64,000 nt of DNA from Flavobacterium amnicola (GCF_004122165.1 NZ_SBKO01000004.1:162835-226834); one strand, 5' to 3'. Shown: positions 44,243-54,516, counted from the first letter of the stretch. Made by a program: numbers and translations. Notes: a model not told the origin generated them from the letters alone.

Positions 44243-45850
44243 TTACGCTAACATCGTTACAGGATTTTCCATAAACGCTTTGAACGTTTGAAGGAATTGT
44301 GCTCCCGTAGCGCCATCAACTGTACGGTGATCACAAGCTAAAGTTACTGTCATAGTATTTCCTACAACGATCTGACCGTTCTTAACCACTGGTTTTTCAA
44401 TGATTGCCCCAACCGATAAAATAGCAGAGTTAGGTTGGTTGATAATGGAAGTAAACGACTGAATTCCGAACATTCCCAAGTTAGAAATAGTGAAAGTACT
44501 ACCTTCCATTTCATTTGGTTGGATTTTTTTCACTTTCGCTCTTCCAGCCATATCTTTTACAGTGGCTCCAATTTGAGTCAAACTCATCTGGTCTGTAAAT
44601 TTCAATACCGGAACTACTAATCCGTCTTCTACTGCTACTGCTACACCAATGTTAACATGATGATTGATTATCATCGCTTCCTCTTTCCATTGCGAATTCA
44701 CCTGTGGGTGTTTTTTCAAGGCCATAGCTGAAGCTTTGATTACCATATCATTGAAAGAAACTTTCGTTTCAGGCAATCCATTAATCATATTACGAGAAGC
44801 AATCGCATTATCCATATCCAACTCGATAGTTAGATAATAATGTGGTGCTGTAAATTTAGATTCTGATAAACGTTTCGCAATAACTTTACGCATTTGCGAA
44901 TTTTTGATTTCTTCTTGGGAGATTTCACCCGCTGGAACAAAAGGTTTAACTGCTGCTACAGCTGAAGTCGCTTGAGCAACTGCTTGTGCTGAACCAGAAG
45001 AAGCTGAAGGTGTAAAGTTTTCTACATCCGTTTTGGTAATTCTTCCGTTTTCTCCAGAACCCGCAATTTGTCCTAAGTCTATTCCTTTATCTTGCGCAAT
45101 TTTTTTAGCCAAAGGCGAAGCAAAAATTCTTCCAGAATTGTTTGCAACTGGAGCTACAACTGAAGTCGCAGCAATTGCTTCTACTTTTTCTGCTGCTTTA
45201 GGCGCTTCAACAGCACCTCCCACTTTAAAATCAGCCACAATTCCTGAAACATCTGTTCCGGCTGGGCCTAAAATCGCTAATATACTATCAACCGGAGCCG
45301 AACCACCTTCTTCAATCCCGATGTACAATAAGGTACCCGCATTGAACGATTCGAATTCCATGGTTGCTTTATCGGTTTCAATTTCGGCAAGAATATCACC
45401 TTCTTTAACCGTATCACCCACTTTTTTCAACCAAGTCGCTACCGTTCCAGTAGTCATGGTATCACTTAAACGTGGCATGGTTACTACTTTTACTCCTGCA
45501 GGCAATGCTTCAGAGGGAGCAGCAACTGGTGCTGATTTCTCTTCTACTGCTGGAGCAGTAGCTTCCGTTTTTGGAGCCGAACCACCATTTAATAAAGCTG
45601 AAATATCTTCTCCTTCATTACCGATGATTGCTAATAACGAATCAACGGGAGCCGATTGTCCGGCTTCGATTCCAATATGTAATAATGTTCCTGCATTGAA
45701 AGACTCAAACTCCATCGTCGCTTTGTCTGTTTCAATTTCAGCAAGGATATCGCCTTCTTTAATTTTATCACCCACTTTTTTTAACCATGTTGCCACAGTT
45801 CCTTCCGTCATGGTATCGCTCAAACGCGGCATTGTAATTACTGTTGCCAT
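44243..45850 (-). CDS. pdhC: Pyruvate dehydrogenase E2 component (dihydrolipoyl acetyltransferase)
   Basis: The 535-residue E2 has two N-terminal lipoyl domains (each with ETDKATMEFES around the lipoylated Lys, near residues 44 and 165), linked by Ala/Pro-rich stretches. A peripheral-subunit-binding domain follows (ASPLAKKIAQDKGIDLGQIA near 245-264), then the catalytic domain with DHRTVDGATGAQFL near the end. It transfers the acetyl group to CoA. The gene begins four bases after pdhA on the same strand, the typical Bacteroidetes pdhA-pdhC pair. E1 beta is not in this window. Confidence 0.96.
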   Translation of the reverse strand: MATVITMPRLSDTMTEGTVATWLKKVGDKIKEGDILAEIETDKATMEFESFNAGTLLHIGIEAGQSAPVDSLLAIIGNEGEDISALLNGGSAPKTEATAPAVEEKSAPVAAPSEALPAGVKVVTMPRLSDTMTTGTVATWLKKVGDTVKEGDILAEIETDKATMEFESFNAGTLLYIGIEEGGSAPVDSILAILGPAGTDVSGIVADFKVGGAVEAPKAAEKVEAIAATSVVAPVANNSGRIFASPLAKKIAQDKGIDLGQIAGSGENGRITKTDVENFTPSASSGSAQAVAQATSAVAAVKPFVPAGEISQEEIKNSQMRKVIAKRLSESKFTAPHYYLTIELDMDNAIASRNMINGLPETKVSFNDMVIKASAMALKKHPQVNSQWKEEAMIINHHVNIGVAVAVEDGLVVPVLKFTDQMSLTQIGATVKDMAGRAKVKKIQPNEMEGSTFTISNLGMFGIQSFTSIINQPNSAILSVGAIIEKPVVKNGQIVVGNTMTVTLACDHRTVDGATGAQFLQTFKAFMENPVTMLA

Positions 45851-45854
45851 AATC

Positions 45855-46853
45855 TTATAATCTATGAGGAATGAATGGATAATTTGGTTCTTCGTACACT
45901 ACATCGTACAATTGTTGTGCTTCTGGGAATGGAGATTCTTCAGCGAATTTCTCACATTCAGCCACTAAATCTACTACTCTTTGATCAATCGCTTCAATTT
46001 CGGCATCGGTAGCATATTTTTTCTCTTTGATAATATCAAGAACCTGAGTAATTGGATCGATTTTTTTGTATTCTTCCACCTCTTCTTTGGTTCTGTATAA
46101 CTGTGCATCCGACATTGAGTGTCCTCTGTAACGGTACGTTTTCATTTCAAGGAATGTTGGTCCGTCGCCACGACGTGCTCTATCAATCGCTTCATGCATT
46201 GCTTCTGCTACTTTAACTGGATTCATTCCGTCGACCGGTCCGCAGGGCATTTCATAACCTAAACCAAGTTTCCAAATATCGGTATGATTGGCTGTTCTTT
46301 CCACAGAAGTTCCCATGGCATAACCGTTGTTTTCCACGATAAAGACCACAGGTAATTTCCACAACATGGCCATGTTGAATGCTTCGTGAAGCGACCCTTG
46401 ACGAGCTGCACCATCACCAAAATAGGTTAAGGTAACACCACCGGTTTCAAAATATTTATCGGCAAAGGCCATACCAGCACCTACAGGAATTTGAGCTCCT
46501 ACAATACCGTGACCACCATAAAATCCTTTTTCTTTTGAGAAAATGTGCATAGAACCACCCATCCCTTTTGAAGTACCCGTTACTTTTCCAAGTAATTCAG
46601 CCATAACCGCTTTTGGATCAACGCCCATACCAATAGGCTGCACGTGATTACGATACGCGGTAATCATTTTGTCTTTCCCCAATTCCATCGCGTGAAGTGC
46701 TCCCGCTAGTACTGCTTCCTGACCGTTATATAAGTGAAGAAATCCTCTTACTTTTTGTTGAATATAAAGTGCAGCTAATTTATCTTCGAATTTTCTCCAA
46801 AACTGCATGTCCTCATACCATTTAAGGTATACTTCTTTTGTAATTTCTTTCAT
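45855..46853 (-). CDS. pdhA: Pyruvate dehydrogenase E1 component, alpha subunit
   Basis: The 332-residue TPP-dependent E1 alpha has the thiamine-binding GDGAARQGSLHEAFNMAMLW near residues 145-164 (GDG...N motif with VVFIVENNGYAMGT) and the phosphorylation-loop-like TYRYRGHSMSDAQLYRTKEE. It decarboxylates pyruvate with the beta subunit, which is encoded elsewhere. It is upstream of pdhC by four bases and behind a promoter at 46927-46934. Length matches the short heterotetrameric E1 alpha. Confidence 0.96.
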   Translation of the reverse strand: MKEITKEVYLKWYEDMQFWRKFEDKLAALYIQQKVRGFLHLYNGQEAVLAGALHAMELGKDKMITAYRNHVQPIGMGVDPKAVMAELLGKVTGTSKGMGGSMHIFSKEKGFYGGHGIVGAQIPVGAGMAFADKYFETGGVTLTYFGDGAARQGSLHEAFNMAMLWKLPVVFIVENNGYAMGTSVERTANHTDIWKLGLGYEMPCGPVDGMNPVKVAEAMHEAIDRARRGDGPTFLEMKTYRYRGHSMSDAQLYRTKEEVEEYKKIDPITQVLDIIKEKKYATDAEIEAIDQRVVDLVAECEKFAEESPFPEAQQLYDVVYEEPNYPFIPHRL

Positions 46854-46926
46854 TGGTTTCGTGCTAATTTTTTGTGCTTATAACTATTTAAATACAAATA
46901 CCTACCTCACACAAATTTGCGAGGAG

Positions 46927-46934
46927 CAAAAATA
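46927..46934 (-). promoter_or_regulatory. Promoter -7 box of pdhA-pdhC
   Basis: Reads TATTTTTG on the minus strand, an exact TAnnTTTG match, 73 bases before the pdhA ATG. An imperfect inverted motif (CCTC...CAAATTTG...GAGG) occupies 46911-46924 and nearby bases of the leader. Confidence 0.45.
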
Positions 46935-46982
46935 AGACATTCCGATTAAGATGTAAAATTTAAAGCCTACTTTTTATTTTTT

Positions 46983-47465
46983 TTATAAAAAGTTCTTATC
47001 AAACGTTAGCGGAAGTAAGTTTTTAATAGAATTTGACTTGTAGACTTCTCCCGTTTCTCCCATGAAGAAAATCTCAATATCCGCATCTTGTTTGAATTCG
47101 TATTCAAATATGGATTGTCGGCATGCACCGCAAGGTGGAATTGGTTTAGTCGTTTTGTTTTCTGTAGAACCTGCCGTTATTGCCATTTTTACAATTTTTG
47201 CATCAGGATATACTGCACCTGATTGAAAAATAGCCACACGTTCAGCGCAAAGTCCAGAAGGATAGGCCGCGTTTTCTTGATTGGAACCCACCACTACTTG
47301 CCCGTTATCTAATAAAATAGCGGCACCTACTTTGAATTTAGAATACGGCGCATAAGCGTTTTTTCTAATTTCAATAGCTCTTTGCATTAATGATTGATCA
47401 TTCGTTGACAATTCATTCAAAGATTCGAAAGCAATAAGTTGTGTGTTAATGTTAATCTCCTTCAT
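46983..47465 (-). CDS. cdd: Cytidine deaminase
   Basis: The 160-residue cytidine/deoxycytidine deaminase keeps the zinc and catalytic motifs: SGLCAERVAIFQSGA (Cys-Ala-Glu) near residues 71-85 and PPCGACRQSIFEYEF near 108-122. It salvages pyrimidines in the cytoplasm. The N-terminal KNAYAPYSKFKVGAAILLDNG is typical of the homotetrameric form. It lies between porV (upstream) and pdhA (downstream) on the minus strand and is separated from porV by a terminator. Confidence 0.96.
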   Translation of the reverse strand: MKEININTQLIAFESLNELSTNDQSLMQRAIEIRKNAYAPYSKFKVGAAILLDNGQVVVGSNQENAAYPSGLCAERVAIFQSGAVYPDAKIVKMAITAGSTENKTTKPIPPCGACRQSIFEYEFKQDADIEIFFMGETGEVYKSNSIKNLLPLTFDKNFL

Positions 47466-47481
47466 ACGTTCTTTTTAAGGG

Positions 47482-47519
47482 AAAAAAAATCCAAATCTCA
47501 TTTTACTGAAATTTGGATT
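47482..47519 (-). terminator. Terminator of porU-porV
   Basis: Stem AATCCAAAT / ATTTGGATT; on the minus strand it is followed by T8. It starts 22 bases past the porV stop and lies in the cdd leader. Confidence 0.8.
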
Positions 47520-47540
47520 ATAAATGTATTAAATATTTAC

Positions 47541-48713
47541 TTAGTATTGATCATAGTCATCTCCAAAATTAAACGTTAAGGAGAAACGTAATGTATTTTC
47601 TAATGGGTTTTTAATTTTAGATATCGAAAACAAATAGGAAACATCTAAAGTAATGGCCGAATACTTAAACCCAGCTCCTAAAGTGGCGAATTTCCTCGCC
47701 CCTTTTTCTTTACTTTCATTAAAATATCCAGTTCTGAAAGCAAATGAATCTTGGTACCAATATTCCAAACCTGCTCCGTAATTTACTTCTTTTAACTCTT
47801 CACTAAATCCATCAGGTGCATCCCCAAAAGATTTAAAAATCCCTGAAGTCCAACCCACACTATTATATTCGTTAGCCGCTTCTTGAGATTCTCCAGCATC
47901 TATAAATCCGTTACCGTTTACATCAATCAGTTTTTGTGGAGTTGGCACTAATAATTTATTGAATTCTAAATTAACTGCTACTTTATTATAATCATCAAAG
48001 ATAAAATCGAATCCACCTCCTAATTTAAGATTGGACGGTAAGAAATTTGAACTTCTTTCTATGTCGGCATCGTAAGAAATTTTTGGTCCAAGATTTTGAA
48101 GATTAAATCCTAAACGGTAACGACCATTAAAACTAGTAAAGGCCATTTCTTCCGATTGGTAAAACCCAGCCACGTCAACCGCAAAACTATTTGCTGCCGA
48201 AGCGTCGTTTGTGTTAGTATTTACTTTTAAATTAGAACGTATATAACGACCCGCAACTGCCATCGAAAATTTTTGATTTAACTGTAATGCATACGATACG
48301 TCTATTGCCATCTCGTTAGGCTTAACTGTACCATTTGGATTGGCATTTTCGTCAGTTAGTTGAATTTCTCCTAAACTAAAATAACGCAAACTTCCGGCGA
48401 ATGCACTACGCTCGTTGTATCGGTTAAAATAATTAACTTGACCTAAAGAAATATCATTAACCAAATCCGTAAGATAAGGTGTATAACTAGCAGTAAATCC
48501 TGATTTTTTTAGCGAAAATGCATATTTCGCAGGGTTGAATTGTTGTGAAAACGCATCTGGTGATGAAGCCACACCAACATCTCCCATACCTGCTGAACGT
48601 GCATCGGCAGCGATTAAAAGAAAAGGAACTCCTGTTGTTATTGGACGCTCGTTTTGAGCTTTTATAGAATAGGTTGAAATTAACCCCAAAATAATTACAA
48701 CTATTTTTTTCAT
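47541..48713 (-). CDS. porV: Type IX secretion outer membrane protein PorV (LptO)
   Basis: The 390-residue protein has a signal peptide (IILGLISTYSIKAQ) and an outer-membrane beta-barrel of FadL type. Typical PorV features: ITTGVPFLLIAADARSAGMGDVGVAS at the mature start, FSQQFNPAKYAF, and a C-terminal aromatic strand (NTLRFSLTFNFGDDYDQY). PorV collects T9SS substrates from the translocon and brings them to the PorU sortase. It is directly downstream of porU on the same strand, the order seen in Flavobacterium johnsoniae. Confidence 0.95.
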   Translation of the reverse strand: MKKIVVIILGLISTYSIKAQNERPITTGVPFLLIAADARSAGMGDVGVASSPDAFSQQFNPAKYAFSLKKSGFTASYTPYLTDLVNDISLGQVNYFNRYNERSAFAGSLRYFSLGEIQLTDENANPNGTVKPNEMAIDVSYALQLNQKFSMAVAGRYIRSNLKVNTNTNDASAANSFAVDVAGFYQSEEMAFTSFNGRYRLGFNLQNLGPKISYDADIERSSNFLPSNLKLGGGFDFIFDDYNKVAVNLEFNKLLVPTPQKLIDVNGNGFIDAGESQEAANEYNSVGWTSGIFKSFGDAPDGFSEELKEVNYGAGLEYWYQDSFAFRTGYFNESKEKGARKFATLGAGFKYSAITLDVSYLFSISKIKNPLENTLRFSLTFNFGDDYDQY

Positions 48714-48754
48714 TAAAAAAATTTATTTAAAGTGTGACAAATATATACTCTTTT

Positions 48755-51700
48755 TTAAAGTATAACTAATTTCTCGTATTTTTCAGTCTTTTTATTTGTT
48801 AAAGTGGATCGAACCGTAAGCTTATAAACATAAACTCCTTTTCCAATTTTGTCTCCAAAATCGTCTCGACCGTCCCAAGTGATGTCTCTCGAAGTAAACC
48901 CTGCAGTGGTAATGGTTTGATTCTTTGACCAAACTACTTTTCCTGTAATCGTTAACACCTGTACTTGTACATCTAGTGGCTCAAATGGTTTATTATGGGT
49001 AAACCAAAACTCAGTATGATTGACAAATGGATTTGGATAATTCAACACATTCGAAAGCGTTAGGGTTTCATCACCAACCACGATAAATTGCAATTGAGCC
49101 GTTATTGGATTATTGTACACATCCCACGCTTTGAAGGTAAGTGTGTGCAATCCAATAGCTAAATTTTTAAAAGGAAATTTCAATTTTCCTTTGGTATAAT
49201 CATTTAGTTCTGTTTCATAAAAATCATTTAATACATAAGGTTTTGTTTCATCGCCATCCAAATAAGCCACAATATCATGACCGATTCCACTGGCGGTATT
49301 AATCCCGTGCTCATCTTCCAGAAATGCTAAAAACAAAGGGTTTTGACTGGTAATTCCTCCTGAAGCGAAGGTTTCATCATTCATATAAATTCTAACTCTT
49401 GGTGGTTTAGTATCGGCTTCAGCATTCACATTAACCCCTCCTACTTTTATAGACAAATCGTAACCTGTTTGATCTTCTAAAACGGCATTCTTTTTCGCAT
49501 AAAAACTAACTCTTCCATTGCCTTCAGCAATTTTTATATCTCTTGGAACAATAAAACCAAATTCAAACTGACCATTTGTAACCGATGCATTTCCCCTGAA
49601 AATGGTTTCCCCTAATGTTTTAAAATCCATTATAAAAACACCAGTCCCAACGACTGTACCATCATTCCCTAAAGTTACTCTATCAATTTCTTTATCAAAA
49701 ACACTTACTGATAATTCTCCATTATAATTTGAGATAACTGCATTGGATTCATCTACCACTTCACCCGACAGTTTGACAAAACTAAGCGCTTTAAGCAAAT
49801 CGGTAGTCCCGGAAACGGGCACATCATTAATTTTGGTCAACACAATTTTAGGTTTGGGTATGGCTAATTTTAAAGCTGGATCACCTAGGTAAAAAATCAC
49901 ATAATTCCCAGTTGAAGTATTCATGTTTTTTGTCAATCGTACTGCCTCTGCAATGGTTGGATATTGGTCAGAACCATACGAATACAAATTACTCGCCAAT
50001 GCTAAATTAAATTGAGATCCTGTAAATTGCCCTATTTGTCTTGTTGTGGTAACCATCCCAATAGCTCCCCCTGACGCATTCCAATACACAAACTCACCAG
50101 CCGTTAAACGGGTTGGATCGTCAAATTTTGTAAACTCACAGGTTACCGTAATAAACAAAGGATACTTATACTTATTATATAAAGTAATTGCGTCGCTTTT
50201 TTCAAAAATTCGTTCTCCTGCTAAACCATCTTCTCCACCATGACCAAAGTAATTAACCACTAAGGTCCCTTGACTAAATGAGTTTACAAAATTCTCTCTC
50301 ACTTTTGGGTATTTTTGCCCTCCAGAAGTGGTTTCTTGTACATAAGAATCGGAATGTATTTTTTTTACATTCAAAAATGGCTTTTGGGCATATATGGCAT
50401 CCGATAATTGATCTACATCTACCTGTAAACTAGCATCACTATCCCGATCGGCATCATCTGAAATCATGGTAATGTTATTTCTCCATTTTCCGTAAGATTT
50501 CTCGTTATGGTAATCAATAATTTTGGCAACCATTTGTTCTGCTTGAACAACAGAAGATGCTAAAACCCTACCCACTGCAATATCCAAACCTTTAAATCCT
50601 GCATCCATATCTCCTTCATCAGAATCCATTAAAACGAAATAATCATCTGAAATATAGGATGAAGCGACAGAAAAACTATAAAGCGAATGAAAAATAGGGA
50701 CAACATTGGTATTGTTCTTAATCCTATCTTTAAAATCAAAGGAGGCATCACCAAACAAACAAAGGTATTTTAGCCTTTTACTATCATCCGAAGCATTATC
50801 ATATACATATTTGACTAAATTTCGAATGGCTCCAATATCTTGTTTCCCAGACGAAAATTCATTGTAAATTCCAGTTAAAGTAACCACTTTTACATTAAGC
50901 CCTGATTTGGTTCTATGAAAATTAGCCAGTTTATCGGCTTGTGTTTTCAACCAATAAGGTGTAACAATTAAATAGTCAATATCTTTAAAAGTATTATTGG
51001 CATCATTAAATATGGTTCCTTTTATATCCTGATTGTATACTGTTGCATCAGTATCATATATAGGTGTAAACAAATCAGATTTATCTATCGCAATATATTT
51101 TCTTACTTCCCCCATATTCGCTTTAAAGCTGAAATTGGCATTATTGGTATTGGAAATAGAGGACACATTATAAATATCGGTAATATCCCAAACTTGAGAA
51201 ATATTGGATGCACTTGAAAATTGATACTGACAAACACCCAAATTATTGATATTATCATCTACCGTAAATCGGAATTGTTTTCCAAAGCCTTTTAACGCAC
51301 TCTTTGTTGTCAACCTTATATAATCAAGATAGCCATTTGAAGAAGGCACACCTCCATTATTATATTTCAACACCACCGAAAAATTGTTGCTCGTAGAAGG
51401 CAATGAAGCATTTAATTCATTTTCAGAACCCAAAACGGTACCTCCGGACATTGGAGAAAAGGAAATATCTCCTAAATCCTGGCTGTTTACTTTCACATTT
51501 AAACTAGTAGTGACTGCAGATTTTGCACCTGCATTTATTTTAATTCCAATGTTTTCTCCAGGAACTTTATTTGGAAAATTAAACAAAAACGTTTGCACAT
51601 CATTTACACTAAACGAATCGCCAAACCATTTTCTCCCTAATTTTCCAATATTGTTTTTATCCACTTCGTAATGTCTTTGATCATCAAAAGAAGTATGAAT

Positions 51701-52582
51701 TGTTGCAGGAGAAGAAGTTGGTTCTACTATTGCGGAAATTCTTTTGCTTGGAGCAGCATTTGACGTCACATAATAATAAGATTTATTAGAATACAAGTTA
51801 TTATACGTATTACTGTCGTCATTCCAATTGTCAACACCTTCCGCATAGAACATGATATAATCACTATCGTTAAAAACACCATCTTCTTCTCCTGAAAACA
51901 AAATGGCATTTTCTTCAAGATCTTTAGGATAAGGCACCGAATTAAGCAAAGGCACCATTCTTCCACCATTGCCATATATTTTAATCGTTTGCGGATTGAC
52001 ATTTACATTAAAACCTAAACCCAACAAAAATGCTTTACTTATTTTATACACTCCGGAATTGGTCACGTAGAATTTTTTCCAAACCCCAGTTTTAAGAACA
52101 GAAGAAGCTATTGTGTTTACATTCCTATTTTCGGAGACATTACTGCTACCCTCGTTAAAAGAATAGGAAATATTTTTTACTTTTTTATAGCCATTTCCAT
52201 CTTTTACAATCAGATTAAAAGAAACAACTCCTATAAATTTATCTCTAGCTTTGGTAGAATATAGCTTAAAATTCAATCCTGAAGAAATAGATTGAGGATT
52301 TAATCCGCCCAACTTAGTAGCCGGGACAGACTCGTATTCAACATTGGAAACAACAACACTAGCCGAATTAATAGGTGAAACAAGATTTATGTTGTCAACG
52401 TAAGAAATACTTTTTAGCTTGTCATTAAAAACCATCTTCCCCCCTTTTACATAAGGGATTGTAACAAAATTATCATCTGCCACGCTATAAGAACCATAGT
52501 CCCAATTTAGAGCAATAGACTTACTATTTTGCGCATATCCAATTTGAAGGAAAAACAAAAAAAAACAAAAAAACTTTCTCAT
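48755..52582 (-). CDS. porU: Type IX secretion system sortase PorU
   Basis: From ATG 52582 the product has 1,275 residues, with a signal peptide (FFCFFLFFLQIGYAQ). The C25 (gingipain-like) cysteine peptidase domain lies near residues 540-910, with catalytic His in VNYFGHGGEDGLAG and Cys in ITVTCEFTKFDDPTR. A C-terminal domain resembling T9SS signals (VLNYPNPFVNHTEFWF, YVYKLTVRS) is retained. PorU removes the C-terminal signals of type A substrates and attaches them to the surface. The open frame begins at a TTG (52594), but the ATG fits the signal peptide better. A TATTTTCG box lies at 52599-52606. Confidence 0.95.
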   Translation of the reverse strand: MRKFFCFFLFFLQIGYAQNSKSIALNWDYGSYSVADDNFVTIPYVKGGKMVFNDKLKSISYVDNINLVSPINSASVVVSNVEYESVPATKLGGLNPQSISSGLNFKLYSTKARDKFIGVVSFNLIVKDGNGYKKVKNISYSFNEGSSNVSENRNVNTIASSVLKTGVWKKFYVTNSGVYKISKAFLLGLGFNVNVNPQTIKIYGNGGRMVPLLNSVPYPKDLEENAILFSGEEDGVFNDSDYIMFYAEGVDNWNDDSNTYNNLYSNKSYYYVTSNAAPSKRISAIVEPTSSPATIHTSFDDQRHYEVDKNNIGKLGRKWFGDSFSVNDVQTFLFNFPNKVPGENIGIKINAGAKSAVTTSLNVKVNSQDLGDISFSPMSGGTVLGSENELNASLPSTSNNFSVVLKYNNGGVPSSNGYLDYIRLTTKSALKGFGKQFRFTVDDNINNLGVCQYQFSSASNISQVWDITDIYNVSSISNTNNANFSFKANMGEVRKYIAIDKSDLFTPIYDTDATVYNQDIKGTIFNDANNTFKDIDYLIVTPYWLKTQADKLANFHRTKSGLNVKVVTLTGIYNEFSSGKQDIGAIRNLVKYVYDNASDDSKRLKYLCLFGDASFDFKDRIKNNTNVVPIFHSLYSFSVASSYISDDYFVLMDSDEGDMDAGFKGLDIAVGRVLASSVVQAEQMVAKIIDYHNEKSYGKWRNNITMISDDADRDSDASLQVDVDQLSDAIYAQKPFLNVKKIHSDSYVQETTSGGQKYPKVRENFVNSFSQGTLVVNYFGHGGEDGLAGERIFEKSDAITLYNKYKYPLFITVTCEFTKFDDPTRLTAGEFVYWNASGGAIGMVTTTRQIGQFTGSQFNLALASNLYSYGSDQYPTIAEAVRLTKNMNTSTGNYVIFYLGDPALKLAIPKPKIVLTKINDVPVSGTTDLLKALSFVKLSGEVVDESNAVISNYNGELSVSVFDKEIDRVTLGNDGTVVGTGVFIMDFKTLGETIFRGNASVTNGQFEFGFIVPRDIKIAEGNGRVSFYAKKNAVLEDQTGYDLSIKVGGVNVNAEADTKPPRVRIYMNDETFASGGITSQNPLFLAFLEDEHGINTASGIGHDIVAYLDGDETKPYVLNDFYETELNDYTKGKLKFPFKNLAIGLHTLTFKAWDVYNNPITAQLQFIVVGDETLTLSNVLNYPNPFVNHTEFWFTHNKPFEPLDVQVQVLTITGKVVWSKNQTITTAGFTSRDITWDGRDDFGDKIGKGVYVYKLTVRSTLTNKKTEKYEKLVIL

Positions 52583-52727
52583 ATATAACAACAACTAACG
52601 AAAATATACCTCATTTATTTTATGTAAAAGTAATTTATTTAAACAATAAATAAAATTTATATACGTTATATCAAATACCAAAGAAAAACATTAATTTAGC
52701 CTTTTGAAACTTTTTTAACAAAAAGTG

Positions 52728-52757
52728 TTGCGATTTAATGGTTAATTATTATATTGC
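52728..52757 (+). promoter_or_regulatory. Promoter of gldJ (TTG-N19-TATATTGC)
   Basis: TTG at 52728-52730 and TATATTGC at 52750-52757 are 19 bases apart, the ideal Bacteroidetes spacing. The -7 box differs from TAnnTTTG at one or two positions. The ATG is 27 bases downstream. Confidence 0.5.
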
Positions 52758-52784
52758 GCCACAAAATAATTACCTACTGAAAGT

Positions 52785-54470
52785 ATGAAAGTAAACAAAA
52801 TGATGACTGCAAGACTACTATTTACATTATTAGTAGCTATGGGAATTACTACAAGTTGTAGTAAAAAGTCTAGTTCAAAAAACACTTCCGCAGCTACTGG
52901 ATGGAAGATTAACGACCCAAACGGAGGTTTCCAGTACAACTCAAATTTCACCAAGCAAGAAACAGCTCCTGGATTGATCTTGGTAGAAGGTGGAACATTT
53001 ACAATGGGTAAAGTGCAAGATGACGTGATGCACGATTGGAACAATACACCAAACCAACAACACGTTCAGTCTTTCTATATGGATGAAACTGAGGTTACCA
53101 ATATAGCCTATATGGAATACCTTGACTGGGTAAAAAGAGTATTTCCTCCAACAGATGAAAACTACAAACACATATATACTGGCGCTCTTCCTGATACTTT
53201 AGTATGGAGAAATAGATTAGGTTATAACGAAACTATGACTAATAACTATTTAAGACACCCGGCTTATTCTCAATACCCAGTTGTTGGGGTTAACTGGATT
53301 CAAGCTACAGAATATGCCAAATGGAGAACGAATCGTGTAAATGAGTCTATTCTTGAAAGAGAAGGCTACATGAAGAAAGGTGCTAAAATTGTTGATGTTG
53401 ATGCAAACAACACATTCGACACAGAAGCATACTTGGCTACACCTTCAACTTCTTTCGGTGGTAATGATAGTATCATTTTAAAGAAAACTAAAGGACGTGC
53501 TAAAAAAGGTAAAAATGCTGCCGATTCTACAAACGTTTATGCACAAAAAACTTCAGGTGTTTTATTACCTGAATATAGATTACCAACTGAAGCAGAGTGG
53601 GAATATGCTGCTGCTGCTGATGTAGGGAACAGAGAATACAACATTTACCGTGGTCAAAAGAAATACCCATGGAAAGGTCAATATACTCGCTCTGGAAAAA
53701 GAGAAACTAGAGGTGATCAATTGGCTAACTTCAAACAAGGAAAAGGAGATTACGGCGGAATTGCTGGATGGTCTGATGACAATGCAGATATTACTGCAGC
53801 TGTAAAATCATACAAACCAAATGATTTCGGATTATATGATATGGCAGGAAACGTTGCCGAATGGGTACAAGACGTTTACAGACCAATGGTTGACGACGAA
53901 GCAAATGATTTCAACTACTACCGTGGAAATGTTTATACTAAAAACAAAATCGCAGATGATGGTAAAGTTGAATTAGTTACGGCTGAAACAATGAAATATG
54001 ACACATTAAGTAATGGTAAAATTGTTGCGAGAACAAAACCAGGAGAAATTGCTCAGGTTCCAGTAGACGAACAAGAAACTTACTTAAGACAAAACTTCGA
54101 CAAGAGTAATGAGATTAACTATAGAGATGGTGATAAACAATCTACAAGATTCTATAGATTTGTTGACGAAGAAGGCGAAGCTAAAGTTGACGACAAGAAA
54201 AGAATGTACGATTCTCCTGTACACAGAGTAGGAAAAGATACTACAGGTAAATTAGATAGAAAATTTGATAAATCTACTAAGAGAACTACATTAATCGGTG
54301 ACGATGTAAGAGTTTACAAAGGTGGTTCTTGGAGAGATAGAGCTTACTGGTTAGACCCAGCTTCAAGAAGATTCTGCCAACAAGATATCGCTTCTGACCA
54401 TATCGGATTCAGATGTGCTATGTCTAGAGTAGGTCCAAAATCTGACTTTAAGAAAAGAGCAAGAAATTAA
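52785..54470 (+). CDS. gldJ: Gliding motility lipoprotein GldJ
   Basis: The 561-residue lipoprotein (lipobox region MGITTSCSKKSS, Cys25) belongs to the formylglycine-generating enzyme/sulfatase-modifying family fold, as GldJ and GldK do: GLILVEGGTFTMGKVQDD, MDETEVTNIAYMEYL, LPTEAEWEYAAAADVGNREY, GLYDMAGNVAEWVQDVYR, and the C-terminal RVYKGGSWRDRAYWLDPASR. Length equals that of F. johnsoniae GldJ. It stabilises GldK and the T9SS/gliding motor in the outer membrane. It is divergent from porU, followed by a terminator and murF, as in F. johnsoniae. Confidence 0.96.
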   Translation: MKVNKMMTARLLFTLLVAMGITTSCSKKSSSKNTSAATGWKINDPNGGFQYNSNFTKQETAPGLILVEGGTFTMGKVQDDVMHDWNNTPNQQHVQSFYMDETEVTNIAYMEYLDWVKRVFPPTDENYKHIYTGALPDTLVWRNRLGYNETMTNNYLRHPAYSQYPVVGVNWIQATEYAKWRTNRVNESILEREGYMKKGAKIVDVDANNTFDTEAYLATPSTSFGGNDSIILKKTKGRAKKGKNAADSTNVYAQKTSGVLLPEYRLPTEAEWEYAAAADVGNREYNIYRGQKKYPWKGQYTRSGKRETRGDQLANFKQGKGDYGGIAGWSDDNADITAAVKSYKPNDFGLYDMAGNVAEWVQDVYRPMVDDEANDFNYYRGNVYTKNKIADDGKVELVTAETMKYDTLSNGKIVARTKPGEIAQVPVDEQETYLRQNFDKSNEINYRDGDKQSTRFYRFVDEEGEAKVDDKKRMYDSPVHRVGKDTTGKLDRKFDKSTKRTTLIGDDVRVYKGGSWRDRAYWLDPASRRFCQQDIASDHIGFRCAMSRVGPKSDFKKRARN

Positions 54471-54489
54471 TTATACTTTCATATTAAAT

Positions 54490-54516
54490 AAAAGTCCCGC
54501 TATTTGCGGGACTTTT
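54490..54516 (+). terminator. Terminator of gldJ
   Basis: Stem AAAAGTCCCGC / GCGGGACTTTT with loop TATTT and a T run, 20 bases past the gldJ stop. The murF ATG follows 21 bases later, so some read-through into murF is likely unless murF has its own promoter. Confidence 0.85.

Noticed and set aside
45033..45860. A 275-codon open frame on the plus strand opposite pdhC
   Set aside because: pdhC is unmistakable on the other strand, and the frame's Ser/Pro/Ala-rich translation mirrors the duplicated lipoyl-domain codons. It is an antisense shadow.
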